Source: UBA5314 sp964635975
GTDB taxonomy: Bacteria; Bacillota; Syntrophomonadia; Syntrophomonadales; Syntrophomonadaceae
Reading direction: 5' to 3'
DNA: 64,000 bases
Assembly (NCBI GenBank): GCA_964635975.1
Contig: CAZWPO010000002.1
Span: forward strand, 123,000 to 186,999
Positions 8,534 to 18,221 of this stretch are shown here, piece after piece. Position 1 is the first letter of the stretch; every line of letters starts with the position of its first letter. Below the pieces are notes generated by a model, which made no database searches, was not told where the DNA came from, and saw only the letters and a program-made list of their open reading frames with translations. Position numbers and translations under genes: made by a program.

Positions 8534-11043
8534 CGCCCCTTCCTCCTCGCAACTTTAATACTGGCTGTATTTATCCGGTTTCTATTGCCAAGCATCGATT
8601 TTTTCCTCTTATTCCACTCTTCCAACTTTTTATTGACCAGGAAGTGTATAGAGCCCTGATCAAATCGCCCATCCGCTTCCCGCTGGCCTGCCGTTATTCC
8701 GCTCAATATCTCCAGGCCCTGGTCGATATGTTCTACTGCCCAAATACTGAACTGCTTCTTATCCACCGCTTCTATTACGGATTCATCCAGCATGAGCTGG
8801 CTGAGATTCTGTTTGGGGATGATCACCCCCTGGGAACCGCTCAAACCACGCTGCCGGCAGACCTTGTAATACCCTTCAATTTTCTGGTTGATGCCGCCCA
8901 CCGGTTGAATCTCACCGTTCTGATTGACCGATCCGGTAACCGCAATACCCTGATCGAGCGGCACCCCGGATATAGCCGACAACAGGGCATAGAGTTCAGC
9001 ACTTGATGCACTATCGCCTTCGATACCTTGATAACTCTGCTCAAAGGTCAGGCTGGCAGAAAGGGAGAGAGGTTTGTCCTGGGCATATTGAGCCCCCATG
9101 TACCCGGATAGAGTCAGGACTCCCTTGCTATGTATGCTGCCGCTCATAAGGATTTCTCTCTCTATGTTAACCAGACCCTTCTCTCCCATAAATGCTTTGG
9201 CTGTAATGCGTACAGGTTTACCGAAAGAGTAATCGCCCAGCTCATACACAGCCAGTCCGTTCAATTCGCCGACCTTCTGCCCGGTCGTATTCAACAGCAA
9301 GGTGCCCCTGTCAATAAATTCTTGCACCTTTTCTTCGTACATTGAGGAGCGGTATTTTTTTTCTTTTATTGCTTTGTCAACATGCTCGCCGTCAACCAAT
9401 ACGGCCCCATCATACTGGGCCATACTATTGGCTTCGTAAATTATTTCGACCAGCCGGTTAAACATCGTGGAGAGTTTTTCCTGATCGCCAGCCATACGGC
9501 CGCCATATTTCACCATCTGGGCCACAGCCTGGGGCGTAAAATGCCTTATTTTATGGAGATTGCATACCGATGCTATAAATCTGGCATAATCCATGATGCC
9601 TTTGCGATTGCGCGGCATCTCCACATCGAAGTCAGCCCGCATTTTGAATATTTTCTGAAAGTCCTCATCATATGAATACAGCAGGTAATAATAAATCGGC
9701 TCGCCCAGAAGAACAACTTTCAGGTCGACGGGTATGGCATCTGGCTGAAGAGTCTCGGTGTTGGTGATGCCGTACATGCGGGTCACGCTCTCAACCCTTG
9801 ATTCACGTGTCTTGAGCACCCTCTTCAGAGCATCCCAAACATAGAAGTTTCTCAGCAGATCTATGATATTCATGACCAGAAATCCACCATTGGCCTTGTG
9901 AATCGATCCGGCTTTTATTTTGCTAAAATCGGTGGCCAGTACTCCGAATTCTCCTTCATATTCTATTTGACCGAAAAGATTGGAATAGGTAGGATTGCTC
10001 TCGTATATTATAGGAGCATTTTTCAAGTTTGAGTTGTCGACAAAAACATTTACCTGGTAACGCCGCAGAGAGTTCCGGCGGGTGAAATTGCGAAAGAAGT
10101 TCGCTGCTGGATTTTCCTCCTGTTTGATAAAAAGATCGTGGTTGTCTAAAAGATCCTGCTGCATGTTTTCCAGATGCTTAACGATTTCTCCAAATCTACG
10201 GTATTTCTCAAACAGGAAGGATAAATATGGCCTGGTTGCCGAGCGTATCGTCTCCTGTTCCAGGTTCTTTATCTTAACTTTCATTTGCTTCTCTTTTTCC
10301 TTATATAAGCGGATCCCTTCATTGATTTTTTCCTGGACCAGAAAGCTCCGCCTGCGGAGGTCCTGCCGTTCTTCTTCGGTCATGGCCATGTAATCTTCCT
10401 GACTGAGTACCTCGCCATTCTTTAAAGGTATGCTGCTGATGCCGGTTGATGAATGAGATATAGTGAAGCCTATCTCCCTCGCCTCTTCTTCTATCCTCAA
10501 ATACATGGCGCTGGTTTCTTCAGAAAAATTGGTAGTGAGCTGGGTCTTGCTATTTTCGAATTCTTCGCCTTCCAGAGCCTTGACTATGCTGGCTATCATC
10601 TTTTCCATCTGGGTAGATATGTCTTTGGCGAATTCCCTGCCTTTACCTGCTGGCAGCTCTAATCGGCGAGGACAATCCGGGCTTTGAAAATTATACACAT
10701 AGCACCAATCTGAAGGTACCGGCCTCTGCAAGGCTTTTTCCTCCAGCAGATTTCGAGCCAGGGTGGTCTTCCCGGTCCCCAGCGGTCCCGATAAATAAAT
10801 ATTATAGCCTGGGATCTCTATATCCAGGCCGAAGTTCAAGGAACGCAGGGCTCTTTCCTGCCCGATGATCCCTTTTAATGGCTTGAGATCAGCGGTGGAA
10901 GTGAATTTGAATACTGAAGGATTGCAGCTTTTGGTCAACTGCCTGGCTCTAACCCGGTACTGTTTGTTTTTCAAAGCGGACCCCTCCCAAGTATTTATAT
11001 TTAAATCCCGAGGGCCTTTTTTCAGCTGTATGTGATATGACAA
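8530..11043 (-). CDS. Lon-like ATP-dependent protease (AAA_32 plus S16 domain)
   Basis: 837 residues. The Walker A motif is SGPLGTGKTTLA (about 85-96), followed by a long coiled-coil insert (about 200-300). The Walker B/sensor region contains ANGGFLVMNIIDLLR, and a C-terminal S16 Lon protease domain carries the nucleophile Ser in EGDSASSAELYALLS and the catalytic Lys in GGINQKIEGYYKV. The architecture is that of the LonB/LonC-like proteins (AAA_32) widespread in Clostridia, which lack the Lon N-domain. It degrades cytosolic proteins in an ATP-linked manner. A lipoprotein gene overlaps its 3' end. Confidence 0.9.
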   Translation of the reverse strand: MSYHIQLKKGPRDLNINTWEGSALKNKQYRVRARQLTKSCNPSVFKFTSTADLKPLKGIIGQERALRSLNFGLDIEIPGYNIYLSGPLGTGKTTLARNLLEEKALQRPVPSDWCYVYNFQSPDCPRRLELPAGKGREFAKDISTQMEKMIASIVKALEGEEFENSKTQLTTNFSEETSAMYLRIEEEAREIGFTISHSSTGISSIPLKNGEVLSQEDYMAMTEEERQDLRRRSFLVQEKINEGIRLYKEKEKQMKVKIKNLEQETIRSATRPYLSFLFEKYRRFGEIVKHLENMQQDLLDNHDLFIKQEENPAANFFRNFTRRNSLRRYQVNVFVDNSNLKNAPIIYESNPTYSNLFGQIEYEGEFGVLATDFSKIKAGSIHKANGGFLVMNIIDLLRNFYVWDALKRVLKTRESRVESVTRMYGITNTETLQPDAIPVDLKVVLLGEPIYYYLLYSYDEDFQKIFKMRADFDVEMPRNRKGIMDYARFIASVCNLHKIRHFTPQAVAQMVKYGGRMAGDQEKLSTMFNRLVEIIYEANSMAQYDGAVLVDGEHVDKAIKEKKYRSSMYEEKVQEFIDRGTLLLNTTGQKVGELNGLAVYELGDYSFGKPVRITAKAFMGEKGLVNIEREILMSGSIHSKGVLTLSGYMGAQYAQDKPLSLSASLTFEQSYQGIEGDSASSAELYALLSAISGVPLDQGIAVTGSVNQNGEIQPVGGINQKIEGYYKVCRQRGLSGSQGVIIPKQNLSQLMLDESVIEAVDKKQFSIWAVEHIDQGLEILSGITAGQREADGRFDQGSIHFLVNKKLEEWNKRKKSMLGNRNRINTASIKVARRKGR

Positions 11044-11130
11044 CTATAATACTTAGCTTTTTTGTTGGATATTTCCTTCTAGTTTAGAGCATTTGTTTGC
11101 AAATTTATTCACTCCACCCGGTGTGAACAC

Positions 11131-11160
11131 ATTAAAGTGCGGGGTTTTCAGCTCCGCACT
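11131..11160 (-). terminator. terminator after the first uridine-kinase-like gene
   Basis: Inverted repeat AGTGCGGAGC / CCCCGCACT with a short loop, followed on the minus strand by TTTAAT. It lies about 70 nt after the stop of the kinase gene at 11231. The U-run is short, so efficiency is uncertain. Confidence 0.55.
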
Positions 11161-11230
11161 CTAAACGATTATGACATTCTAATAATTGCCGAATGTCGAT
11201 CATTTAATCCCTGTCGTCCGTTTATCGAAG

Positions 11231-12907
11231 CTACAGATTGAAATCACTTCCGCCGATAAACTCCCGCAGTATAGAATTGGGGGGCACCAGTTCCAAAGGA
11301 ATGGTCCTCAGATACCCAAACGCACTCATCAATCGGCGAGAGTGCAGGTATTCCGGTTGCTCTGGTCCAATCTCAGCCAGTTGGGGCTCTATCAAGCCCT
11401 TCAAGACCGCTAATTCATAGACCAACGAGGAGTTGAACATTACATCAGCATTCTCCTGAAAGGGGAAGATATTTCTTTCTTCGCCGCTCCTGACTGAAGG
11501 CCAGCGTTTTATCGTCTCCAAAGCATTTAGGGCGCGGCTGCGATTGTCGCGAACTATTCTGCGAATCAACCTGAGATCAGTAGTGGGAATCCGGTTAACA
11601 TAATCAAAATTCAGCTGGGTCAGAGCGCTGATATATATCTTATATTTTTGAATTTTGGGAATTCTCCAGGTCAATGCTTCATTCAAGCCATGAATGCCTT
11701 CCACAATGATCAGTTCTTTATGAGGTACTTTCATAGGCACAGTCTCTTCTTCACAGCGCCCGGTCTTGAAGTTGTAGATCGGCATCTGCACTTCTTTCCC
11801 TGAAATCAAACGGTTGAGGTGGTCATTGAACAAGTCGACCTTTAAAGCATCCAGGCTTTCAAAATCATAATCGCCATTGGCGTCCTTGGGCCTGGAATCG
11901 CGGTCTTTGTAATAGTTGTCCAGGGATATAGTAACCGGTCTTCTCCCGTTCACTCGCAGCTGGATATATAGTCTTTTTGCAAAGGTCGATTTACCTGAAG
12001 ATGAAGGCCCCGCGATCAAAATCAGTCTCAGGCGAGGATTTGAGCATATCTGATCAGCTATGAAGGCGATCTTTTTTTCATGCAGGGCTTCATTAATCCT
12101 GATCAGGTTTTCCGTATTTCCCTTCTCGATGTGATGGTTCAAGTTAAAGGCGGTCTCCGTATCCATCATATCAGCCCAATCCTTGGCTTCATCAAAAATG
12201 GCAAACAGCTTGGGACGCTCCACCCAAGGTTGGATGAGATCAGGCGATTCAGACTGCAGTGTCTGCAAGATCATTCCTGGCTGGTATTCCAGCACCTTGA
12301 ATTGAGTTAAAGCTCCGGTGTTGGGCAGCAGGATCCCATAAAAATATTCGTATAAGCCATCCAGTTCCTGGATCAAGAAATAGTCCCTGTCCCAGTAGGA
12401 AAATAGATCGATCTTTTCAGGCTGAATCTGCACGCGGAATATCTCAAATGCTTCATCCCTGGAGACCCGGTGTTTTTTGATGGGCAGGTCCCGGGCGATT
12501 ATGGTCTTCATACGACGTTCAATGGCTTCAACCTCTTTGGCATTGGTTTCCTGATCTTTGAACTCGCAGAAAAGGCCGTTCGATAAGGTGTGCTTGATAA
12601 TCAGTTTGCGCTCGGGGTACAGCTCTTTACAGGCTTTAAGCATCACCAAAATTGCGGTATGCAAGTAGACTTTCATGCCCAGCTCTGAGGAGACATCGAC
12701 TATTTCAAGGGAACAGGATTGCGTTAAAACATGATGGAGATCTTTAAATTCATTGTCGATTATGATTCCCACGACTTGATGAGGCAGGTTTTCCATGCGG
12801 GAAATAAATTTTTCCGCAGTAATGCCGGCTTCGGCATGATGTATTCCCCTACCCTTAACTTTTACTTCTATATGCTCGGTTGTCAAACCAGGCTCCTGAA
12901 TTGCCAT
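11231..12907 (-). CDS. nucleoside (uridine) kinase-like protein with TGS/ThrRS-like N-terminus, copy A
   Basis: 558 residues. The N-terminal ~200 residues resemble the TGS and threonyl-tRNA-synthetase-type second domain (KHTLSNGLFCEF, HxxxH-like HHVLT). A P-loop kinase follows, with Walker A LIAGPSSSGKSTFA (about 300) and ISLDNYYKDRD (substrate-binding Asp) of the uridine kinase/phosphoribulokinase superfamily. This fused architecture is known in Clostridia and annotated as nucleoside kinase; the physiological substrate is uncertain. GGAGG precedes the ATG. Copy B lies 30 bp upstream on the same strand, and the pair clearly arose by tandem duplication. Confidence 0.82.
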   Translation of the reverse strand: MAIQEPGLTTEHIEVKVKGRGIHHAEAGITAEKFISRMENLPHQVVGIIIDNEFKDLHHVLTQSCSLEIVDVSSELGMKVYLHTAILVMLKACKELYPERKLIIKHTLSNGLFCEFKDQETNAKEVEAIERRMKTIIARDLPIKKHRVSRDEAFEIFRVQIQPEKIDLFSYWDRDYFLIQELDGLYEYFYGILLPNTGALTQFKVLEYQPGMILQTLQSESPDLIQPWVERPKLFAIFDEAKDWADMMDTETAFNLNHHIEKGNTENLIRINEALHEKKIAFIADQICSNPRLRLILIAGPSSSGKSTFAKRLYIQLRVNGRRPVTISLDNYYKDRDSRPKDANGDYDFESLDALKVDLFNDHLNRLISGKEVQMPIYNFKTGRCEEETVPMKVPHKELIIVEGIHGLNEALTWRIPKIQKYKIYISALTQLNFDYVNRIPTTDLRLIRRIVRDNRSRALNALETIKRWPSVRSGEERNIFPFQENADVMFNSSLVYELAVLKGLIEPQLAEIGPEQPEYLHSRRLMSAFGYLRTIPLELVPPNSILREFIGGSDFNL

Positions 12908-12937
12908 AGCGAATCCTCCTACTCTCCAGATAATCGC

Positions 12938-14614
12938 TTATACATTGAAACAACTGCCGCCCACGAACTCTCGTATTATGGAATTAGGCGGGACCATATC
13001 CAGTGGAATCGTTTTGAAATATTTAAACCCCCCTAATATGCGCCGGGAGTGTATATGATCAGGATGATCCTGCCCAATGGATTCCAACTGGGACTCTATA
13101 ACACCTTTCAGAGCTGCCAGTTCATAGACCAGCGAACTGTTAAACATCACATCAGCTTCTTCTTGAAAAGGAAAGATGTTTTTCTCTTCACCCCGCCGCA
13201 CTGAAGCCCAGCGTTCAAGAGTCTGCTTGGCGCCATGTGCCCTGCTGCGATTGTCCCGAACAATTCTCCTGCACAACCTGACATCAGTCGTAGGAATGCG
13301 GTTGACATCATCGATATTTACCTGGGTCAACGCGCTGACATAGATCTTGTATTTCTGTATATGTGGAACACGCCAGGTTAAGGCGTCGTTCAGTCCATGA
13401 ATACCCTCGACAATAATAACTTCTTTATGAGGTACACTGATTGATTCACCTTTTGGATCACTACAGCCATTTTTGAAATTATAAATGGGCATTTCTACCT
13501 CTTCACCGGATATCAAGCGGTTGAGATGATCATTGAACAGATCGAGTTTCAATGCTGCCAGGCTCTCAAAATCATATTCTCCGAATGGATCCAGCGGTGT
13601 CAAATCTCGGTCGACGAAATAGTTGTCCAGGGATATGCTGACCGGCCTCCTCCCATTCACACGAAGCTGTATCATGAGTCTTTGGGCAAAAGTAGTCTTC
13701 CCGGAGGATGAAGGCCCAGCTATCAGGATCAATCGCAAACGTGGATTGGAGCAAATTTGATCAGCTATCCAGGCAATTTTCTTCTCGTGCAGAGCTTCAT
13801 TGACACGTATGAGTTCTTGTATGCTGCCCTGTTCGATGTGCTGATTCAATGTTGATACATTCTGGGTATCAAGCATATCCGCCCAATCCTTGGCTTCATC
13901 GTAAATAGTGAAAAGCTTGGGATGTTCGATCCAGGGCATTATTTCATCAGGTGACTCCGGTTCCAAAGTCTGCAGGATCATCCCGGGAGGATAATCGAGC
14001 ACTTTAAACTCTGTCATATACCCGGTTCTGGGCAGCACGTGCCCATAAAAGTATTCATACAGGCCATCCAACTCATGGATATGAACATAATCCTTATCCC
14101 AATAAGAAAATAGTTTTACCCTATCTTCCTGCCCCTGCCGGATAAATATTTTATTGGCCTCTTCTTTGCTCAATATTTTTCTTTGGATTGGGAAATCCCT
14201 GGCCACTATTGTCTTCATGTGCCGTTCTATATCAGCTACTTCTTTAGCATTGGTCTCATGGCCGGAAAATTCACAGAATAGGCCATTGGATAAAGAATGC
14301 TTAATGATCAATTTGCGCTGGGGAAATAATTCCCGGCAGGCTTTTACTATGATAAAAATACCGGTTCTCCGATAGATTCGCATACCCATTTCGCTGGTCA
14401 CATCCACCAGTGATATGGTACCGGACTTAGTGAAAGTATGATGAAGATCCTTTAATTCATTATCTTGGATCAGTGCAGTTACTTTATGCGGCAGGTTCTC
14501 CATCCTGGATACAAATTTTTCCGCACTTATTCCTGCTTCAGCTAGATAGGTCCCCCATCCCTTGACTCTTATCTCAATATGCTCGGCGCTTAAGCCGGGT
14601 TCTATTGTCGCCAT
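12938..14614 (-). CDS. nucleoside (uridine) kinase-like protein with TGS/ThrRS-like N-terminus, copy B
   Basis: Also 558 residues when started at the ATG at 14614, which has GGAGGGG upstream (the open frame continues to 14656 without a good site). It is collinear with copy A over its whole length: Walker A LIAGPSSSGKTTFA, ISLDNYFVDRD, HGLNDALTWRVP, and the same conserved C-terminus ending in IREFVGGSCFN. A large fraction of positions is identical, and substitutions are spread throughout, including GKT for GKS in the P-loop. Both copies keep all kinase motifs, so both are probably active. Different expression or different nucleoside preference is possible. Confidence 0.82.
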   Translation of the reverse strand: MATIEPGLSAEHIEIRVKGWGTYLAEAGISAEKFVSRMENLPHKVTALIQDNELKDLHHTFTKSGTISLVDVTSEMGMRIYRRTGIFIIVKACRELFPQRKLIIKHSLSNGLFCEFSGHETNAKEVADIERHMKTIVARDFPIQRKILSKEEANKIFIRQGQEDRVKLFSYWDKDYVHIHELDGLYEYFYGHVLPRTGYMTEFKVLDYPPGMILQTLEPESPDEIMPWIEHPKLFTIYDEAKDWADMLDTQNVSTLNQHIEQGSIQELIRVNEALHEKKIAWIADQICSNPRLRLILIAGPSSSGKTTFAQRLMIQLRVNGRRPVSISLDNYFVDRDLTPLDPFGEYDFESLAALKLDLFNDHLNRLISGEEVEMPIYNFKNGCSDPKGESISVPHKEVIIVEGIHGLNDALTWRVPHIQKYKIYVSALTQVNIDDVNRIPTTDVRLCRRIVRDNRSRAHGAKQTLERWASVRRGEEKNIFPFQEEADVMFNSSLVYELAALKGVIESQLESIGQDHPDHIHSRRILGGFKYFKTIPLDMVPPNSIIREFVGGSCFNV

Positions 14615-14776
14615 CGAAATCCCCTCCAACTCCCTCATAGCTTCTATTATACACAAAGCTCTTTATAATGGACTTTTTTCTGCTCGCTGTATATTCTATC
14701 AAGCAGATCCTGCATCCCCACCGGCTTTTTGATTTTATCGTATTTTTTCATCATCCCATTAAACTCTGGAGGTAAA

Positions 14777-14978
14777 AACGGAGAGGGATATCCTCTCCGT
14801 TTTTACCGTCAAAAAAGCTGTATATCTTTGTTGCTTCGAAAAACCCGCTCAATCAACGTACTCAGGTACGCCTCAATCACGGGCTTTCCGAGCGCCTCGA
14901 TCTACATCTTTTTTGCTCGCCCTGCCAGCTTGCCAACTTCTTTGACAAGCTGAACGGAGAGGGATATCCTCTCCGTTT
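14777..14978. repeat. 148-bp dispersed element between duplicated terminator hairpins, copy 1
   Basis: Core at 14805-14952, almost identical (2 differences in 148) to the core at 35240-35387. It is bracketed by two exact 26-nt copies of a palindromic hairpin (14777-14802 and 14953-14978, stem CGGAGAGG/CCTCTCCG), which has nothing in common with the hairpin around the other copy. The outer copy is followed by TTTTT on the minus strand and looks like the original terminator of pheT. The core has weak terminal inverted repeats (GTCAAAAAAGCTG against GTCAAAGAAGTTG) and an internal hairpin CGTAC-TCAG-GTACG. No protein is encoded. Confidence 0.8.
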
Positions 14979-15052
14979 CTTATTCACTGTATTGATATTG
15001 TAACGCCGCGCAGTTTTTGCCGCCTAGTGGTAAATAAAAGCAAAGTCAGGGT

Positions 15053-17107
15053 TTAGCGCAGGCTGGCACCAAAAGCATTGGTCAACCTATCAACAACCTT
15101 TTCTCTAAACTCGTTGGCTTCACTATCGGTAAGGGTCCTCTGGCTGGACTGCAATGTAAGCCTGAAGGCCATACTTTTCTTGCCGGCTGGTACCTGATCG
15201 CCAGAGTAGAGGTCGAATACCTCTACATTTTTAAGCAGGCCACGGTCTTCTTTATTAATCGCTTCCAGTATGCGAGCTGCTTGTATTTCCAGCGGCACCA
15301 GCACCGCAATGTCCCTCTCTACAGACGGATAACGGGCGATTTCTTCCTTAAGTCGCTTGCCCTGGCTCAACTCATAAAGGACTTTGACATCCAGTTCAAA
15401 CGCACAGGCCCGCTGGCGAATGTTGTAGTTATCCAGAACAGTGGGATGAATTTCACCGATAATACCCACGTTCTTTCCGCTACATTGGATGCAGGCAGTT
15501 CTTCCAGGATGATAGGAAGGATCCTCGTCAGGTATAAAGCTAATGCTTCCTATTTCCAATTGTCCGAGCAAATCTTCTAAAATACCTTTCATATAGAAAT
15601 AATCCATCTTAACATTTTTCTTATGCCAGTAGGATTCCCTCTCTCCGCAAACTATGGCGCCTATCTTTAATACTTCCTCAGGCAATCCGTCGCCACAGGG
15701 ATAGAAAACCGTACCGGTCTCAAAGAAGGACAGGTTCTGATTGCGCCGGGACAGGTTGGTCGCAACACTTTCCAGCAATCCGGGCAGCAAGAGGGTGCGC
15801 ATCACGCTCTGCTCTTCCGACAAAGGGTTGGAAAGCCTCAATACGTTCCGGAAGCTGCTCTCGTCCGGCAGATTAATGCGGTCATAGACTGATGCACTGG
15901 TAAAAGCGTAGTTGACCACCTCAAAGAAATCCCTGGTCATCAAAGCGCTGAGTACCGCTTTGAATTTTTGGTAAGAGTCCATCCCTCCCTGGCTGGAAGT
16001 CCCTTCCGGAAGACGAGCGGGTATCTTGTCATAGCCATACAAGCGGGCAGTCTCTTCAATCAGATCAACTTCGATCTGCAAGTCAGGACGATATGTTGGT
16101 ACTGTGACTTGCAAAATATCCTGCTTCTTGCTGACTTTAAAACCCAGTCTTTTCATACAATCGCTTATCTCTTTGATGCTTAATTCAGCACCCAGCAGGA
16201 AATTTACCCTGTCGGGTCGCAAGGCGATTTTGACCGGCTTCCACTTCCCGGGATACTTGTCGACGATCCCGGCCACCACCTCGCCGCCGGCCAGTTCCTG
16301 AATCAGAGCCGCGGCTCGATCGACTGCGAATATTACACCGCCGATGTCGGTGCCTTTTTCGAAACGCATCGAGGAATCGCTGCGCAGTGCCAGCCTTCTT
16401 GAGGTCCGGCGTATATTGGTCCCTAGAAACCAGGCTGATTCCAGCAGCACATCACAGGTGTCTTCATTGATCTCAGAATTCTCACCGCCCATAATGCCGG
16501 CCAGTGCAACACCCTTCTCACCATTGGTGATTAGTAGCATATTCTTGTCCAGAGATCTTTCGATCCCGTCCAGAGTCACTATCGTTTCTGCTTCTTTCGC
16601 ACGTCTCACCAGTATTTCTTTTGCATCGCCCAAAAGATGATAATCAAAAGCATGCAAAGGCTGGTTGGTTTCCAGCATTACGTAATTGGTTACATCGACA
16701 AGGTTGTTGATGGGACGGATTCCCGCCTTCTCCAGGCGCTCCTGCATCCAGGACGGCGATGGGGCCACTCGGCAGTTCTTTACCAGCCTCGCTGCATAGC
16801 GCTGGCAGAGATCGGGATCAGCAATACCCACCTTAATATAGTCGTTTATATTTTCCTGGTTCTCATTCAATATTATTTCAGGAAACCTGACGTCGGCTCC
16901 GGAAAGCGCAGACACTTCACGGGCCAGATTGATAATGCCCAGACAATCGCCCCGATTGGGGGTCAGGTCCAGGTGTAGGATCACATCATCCCCTGCTTTA
17001 TCAACCCCTTCGATTGCTACTCCGGCCATAGTCAGGCGATGAGCCAGTTCATCGGCGCTCCATTCGATATCTACATAATCTCTTAACCAATTCAATGGTA
17101 CTGCCAT
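15053..17107 (-). CDS. pheT: phenylalanyl-tRNA synthetase beta subunit, short form lacking the tRNA-binding domain
   Basis: 684 residues against about 800 in most bacteria. The N-terminus MAVPLNWLRDYVDIEWSADE is normal, but after GVAIEGVDKAGDD the chain runs directly into LHLDLTPNRGDCL. The roughly 110-residue EMAP/OB-fold tRNA-binding domain that normally lies between them is absent, with no frame disruption. The B3/B4 editing region, B5, the core and the C-terminal anticodon-binding (ferredoxin-fold) domain (ARYPSVERDIAVLVP and following) are present. With PheS it charges tRNA-Phe. It lies 65 bp downstream of pheS in one T-box-controlled transcript. Confidence 0.95.
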   Translation of the reverse strand: MAVPLNWLRDYVDIEWSADELAHRLTMAGVAIEGVDKAGDDVILHLDLTPNRGDCLGIINLAREVSALSGADVRFPEIILNENQENINDYIKVGIADPDLCQRYAARLVKNCRVAPSPSWMQERLEKAGIRPINNLVDVTNYVMLETNQPLHAFDYHLLGDAKEILVRRAKEAETIVTLDGIERSLDKNMLLITNGEKGVALAGIMGGENSEINEDTCDVLLESAWFLGTNIRRTSRRLALRSDSSMRFEKGTDIGGVIFAVDRAAALIQELAGGEVVAGIVDKYPGKWKPVKIALRPDRVNFLLGAELSIKEISDCMKRLGFKVSKKQDILQVTVPTYRPDLQIEVDLIEETARLYGYDKIPARLPEGTSSQGGMDSYQKFKAVLSALMTRDFFEVVNYAFTSASVYDRINLPDESSFRNVLRLSNPLSEEQSVMRTLLLPGLLESVATNLSRRNQNLSFFETGTVFYPCGDGLPEEVLKIGAIVCGERESYWHKKNVKMDYFYMKGILEDLLGQLEIGSISFIPDEDPSYHPGRTACIQCSGKNVGIIGEIHPTVLDNYNIRQRACAFELDVKVLYELSQGKRLKEEIARYPSVERDIAVLVPLEIQAARILEAINKEDRGLLKNVEVFDLYSGDQVPAGKKSMAFRLTLQSSQRTLTDSEANEFREKVVDRLTNAFGASLR

Positions 17108-17172
17108 ATTTTCACCTCATTAATTATCTTTTTCTATATTTTTATTCAGGTGCTTTGGCGGCTTTCCGCGGC

Positions 17173-18195
17173 CTAGAACTGCCGCAGGAACCTGAGATCG
17201 TTGTCAAATAAGAGTCTCATATCATCGATGCCATATTTGAGCATGGCGATTCTTTCAACACCCATTCCGAAGGCAAATCCGGTCACCTTTTCGGGATCAT
17301 ATCCTCCATACTCCAGGACCCGGGGATGGATCATCCCTGATCCCATGATCTCGAGCCAACCGGTCTGGCCGCATACCCGGCATCCGCTACCCTGGCACAT
17401 TACGCATGAAATGTCCATTTCCGCGCTAGGCTCCGTAAAAGGAAAGAAGCTGGGACGGTAGCGGACTTTAACATCATCGCCGAACGCTTTCTTGGCAAAG
17501 GTCATTAATACGCCCTTCAGGTTGGCAAAGGTTATGTGCCGGTCAATCAGCAGACCCTCGACCTGATGAAACATAGGCGAATGAGTCGCATCGTCATCTT
17601 TTCTAAATACTCTTCCCGGCACCACGATCTTTACCGGCAACTGAGGATACATCTTTTCCATAGTCCTAACCTGCACCGGTGAAGTATGGGTTCTGAGAAG
17701 AATATCTTCATTTATATAAAAAGTGTCCTGCATGTCACGCGCAGGATGGTTGCGCGGAACATTTAAAGCTTCGAAGTTGTAGTAGTCCGTTTCGATCTCC
17801 GGTCCTTCAGCTATTGAGAAGCCCATGGACATGAATATCTCCACGATCTCATCAGTCACCCGGCTCAATGGATGTTTTCCGCCTCGATGCGCCGGTAGGC
17901 CTGGTAGAGTCACGTCGATTATCTCTTCGATCAGCTGTTTCTTTAATGCTCCGCTTTTAAACTCTTCGATTCTGTCATTTATCATTACTTCCAGTTTGTC
18001 TTTGATTTCATTGGCCGCCTTGCCGGCCTCAATCCGTTCATCCACTGCCAGGTCTTTGAGGCCTCGCAACATCTGGGTTATCTCGCCCTTTCGTCCCAGC
18101 ATCTTGACCCGGAATTCATTGATCTCCTCGATGCTAAGCATCTGAGGAATCATTTCCTCTGCGTTTTTCTTCAACTCCTGCAATTCTTTTAACAT
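17173..18195 (-). CDS. pheS: phenylalanyl-tRNA synthetase alpha subunit
   Basis: 340 residues. The N-terminal coiled coil (residues 1-85) binds tRNA. The class II catalytic core shows motif 2 FRKDDDATHSPMFHQVEGL, the phenylalanine-pocket segments and motif 3 GFAFGMGVERIAMLKYG. The ATG at 18195 with GGAGGT upstream gives the usual length; the frame open to 18243 would begin inside the T-box terminator. Part of the pheST operon. Confidence 0.97.
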   Translation of the reverse strand: MLKELQELKKNAEEMIPQMLSIEEINEFRVKMLGRKGEITQMLRGLKDLAVDERIEAGKAANEIKDKLEVMINDRIEEFKSGALKKQLIEEIIDVTLPGLPAHRGGKHPLSRVTDEIVEIFMSMGFSIAEGPEIETDYYNFEALNVPRNHPARDMQDTFYINEDILLRTHTSPVQVRTMEKMYPQLPVKIVVPGRVFRKDDDATHSPMFHQVEGLLIDRHITFANLKGVLMTFAKKAFGDDVKVRYRPSFFPFTEPSAEMDISCVMCQGSGCRVCGQTGWLEIMGSGMIHPRVLEYGGYDPEKVTGFAFGMGVERIAMLKYGIDDMRLLFDNDLRFLRQF

Positions 18196-18221
18196 GGATA
18201 TGCTTACCTCCTTCAAGCAGA

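Noticed and set aside
14729..14953. Open frame crossing the 148-bp repeat
   Set aside because: It is created by the element itself and begins in intergenic sequence; the second copy at 35.3 kb does not preserve it as a gene.
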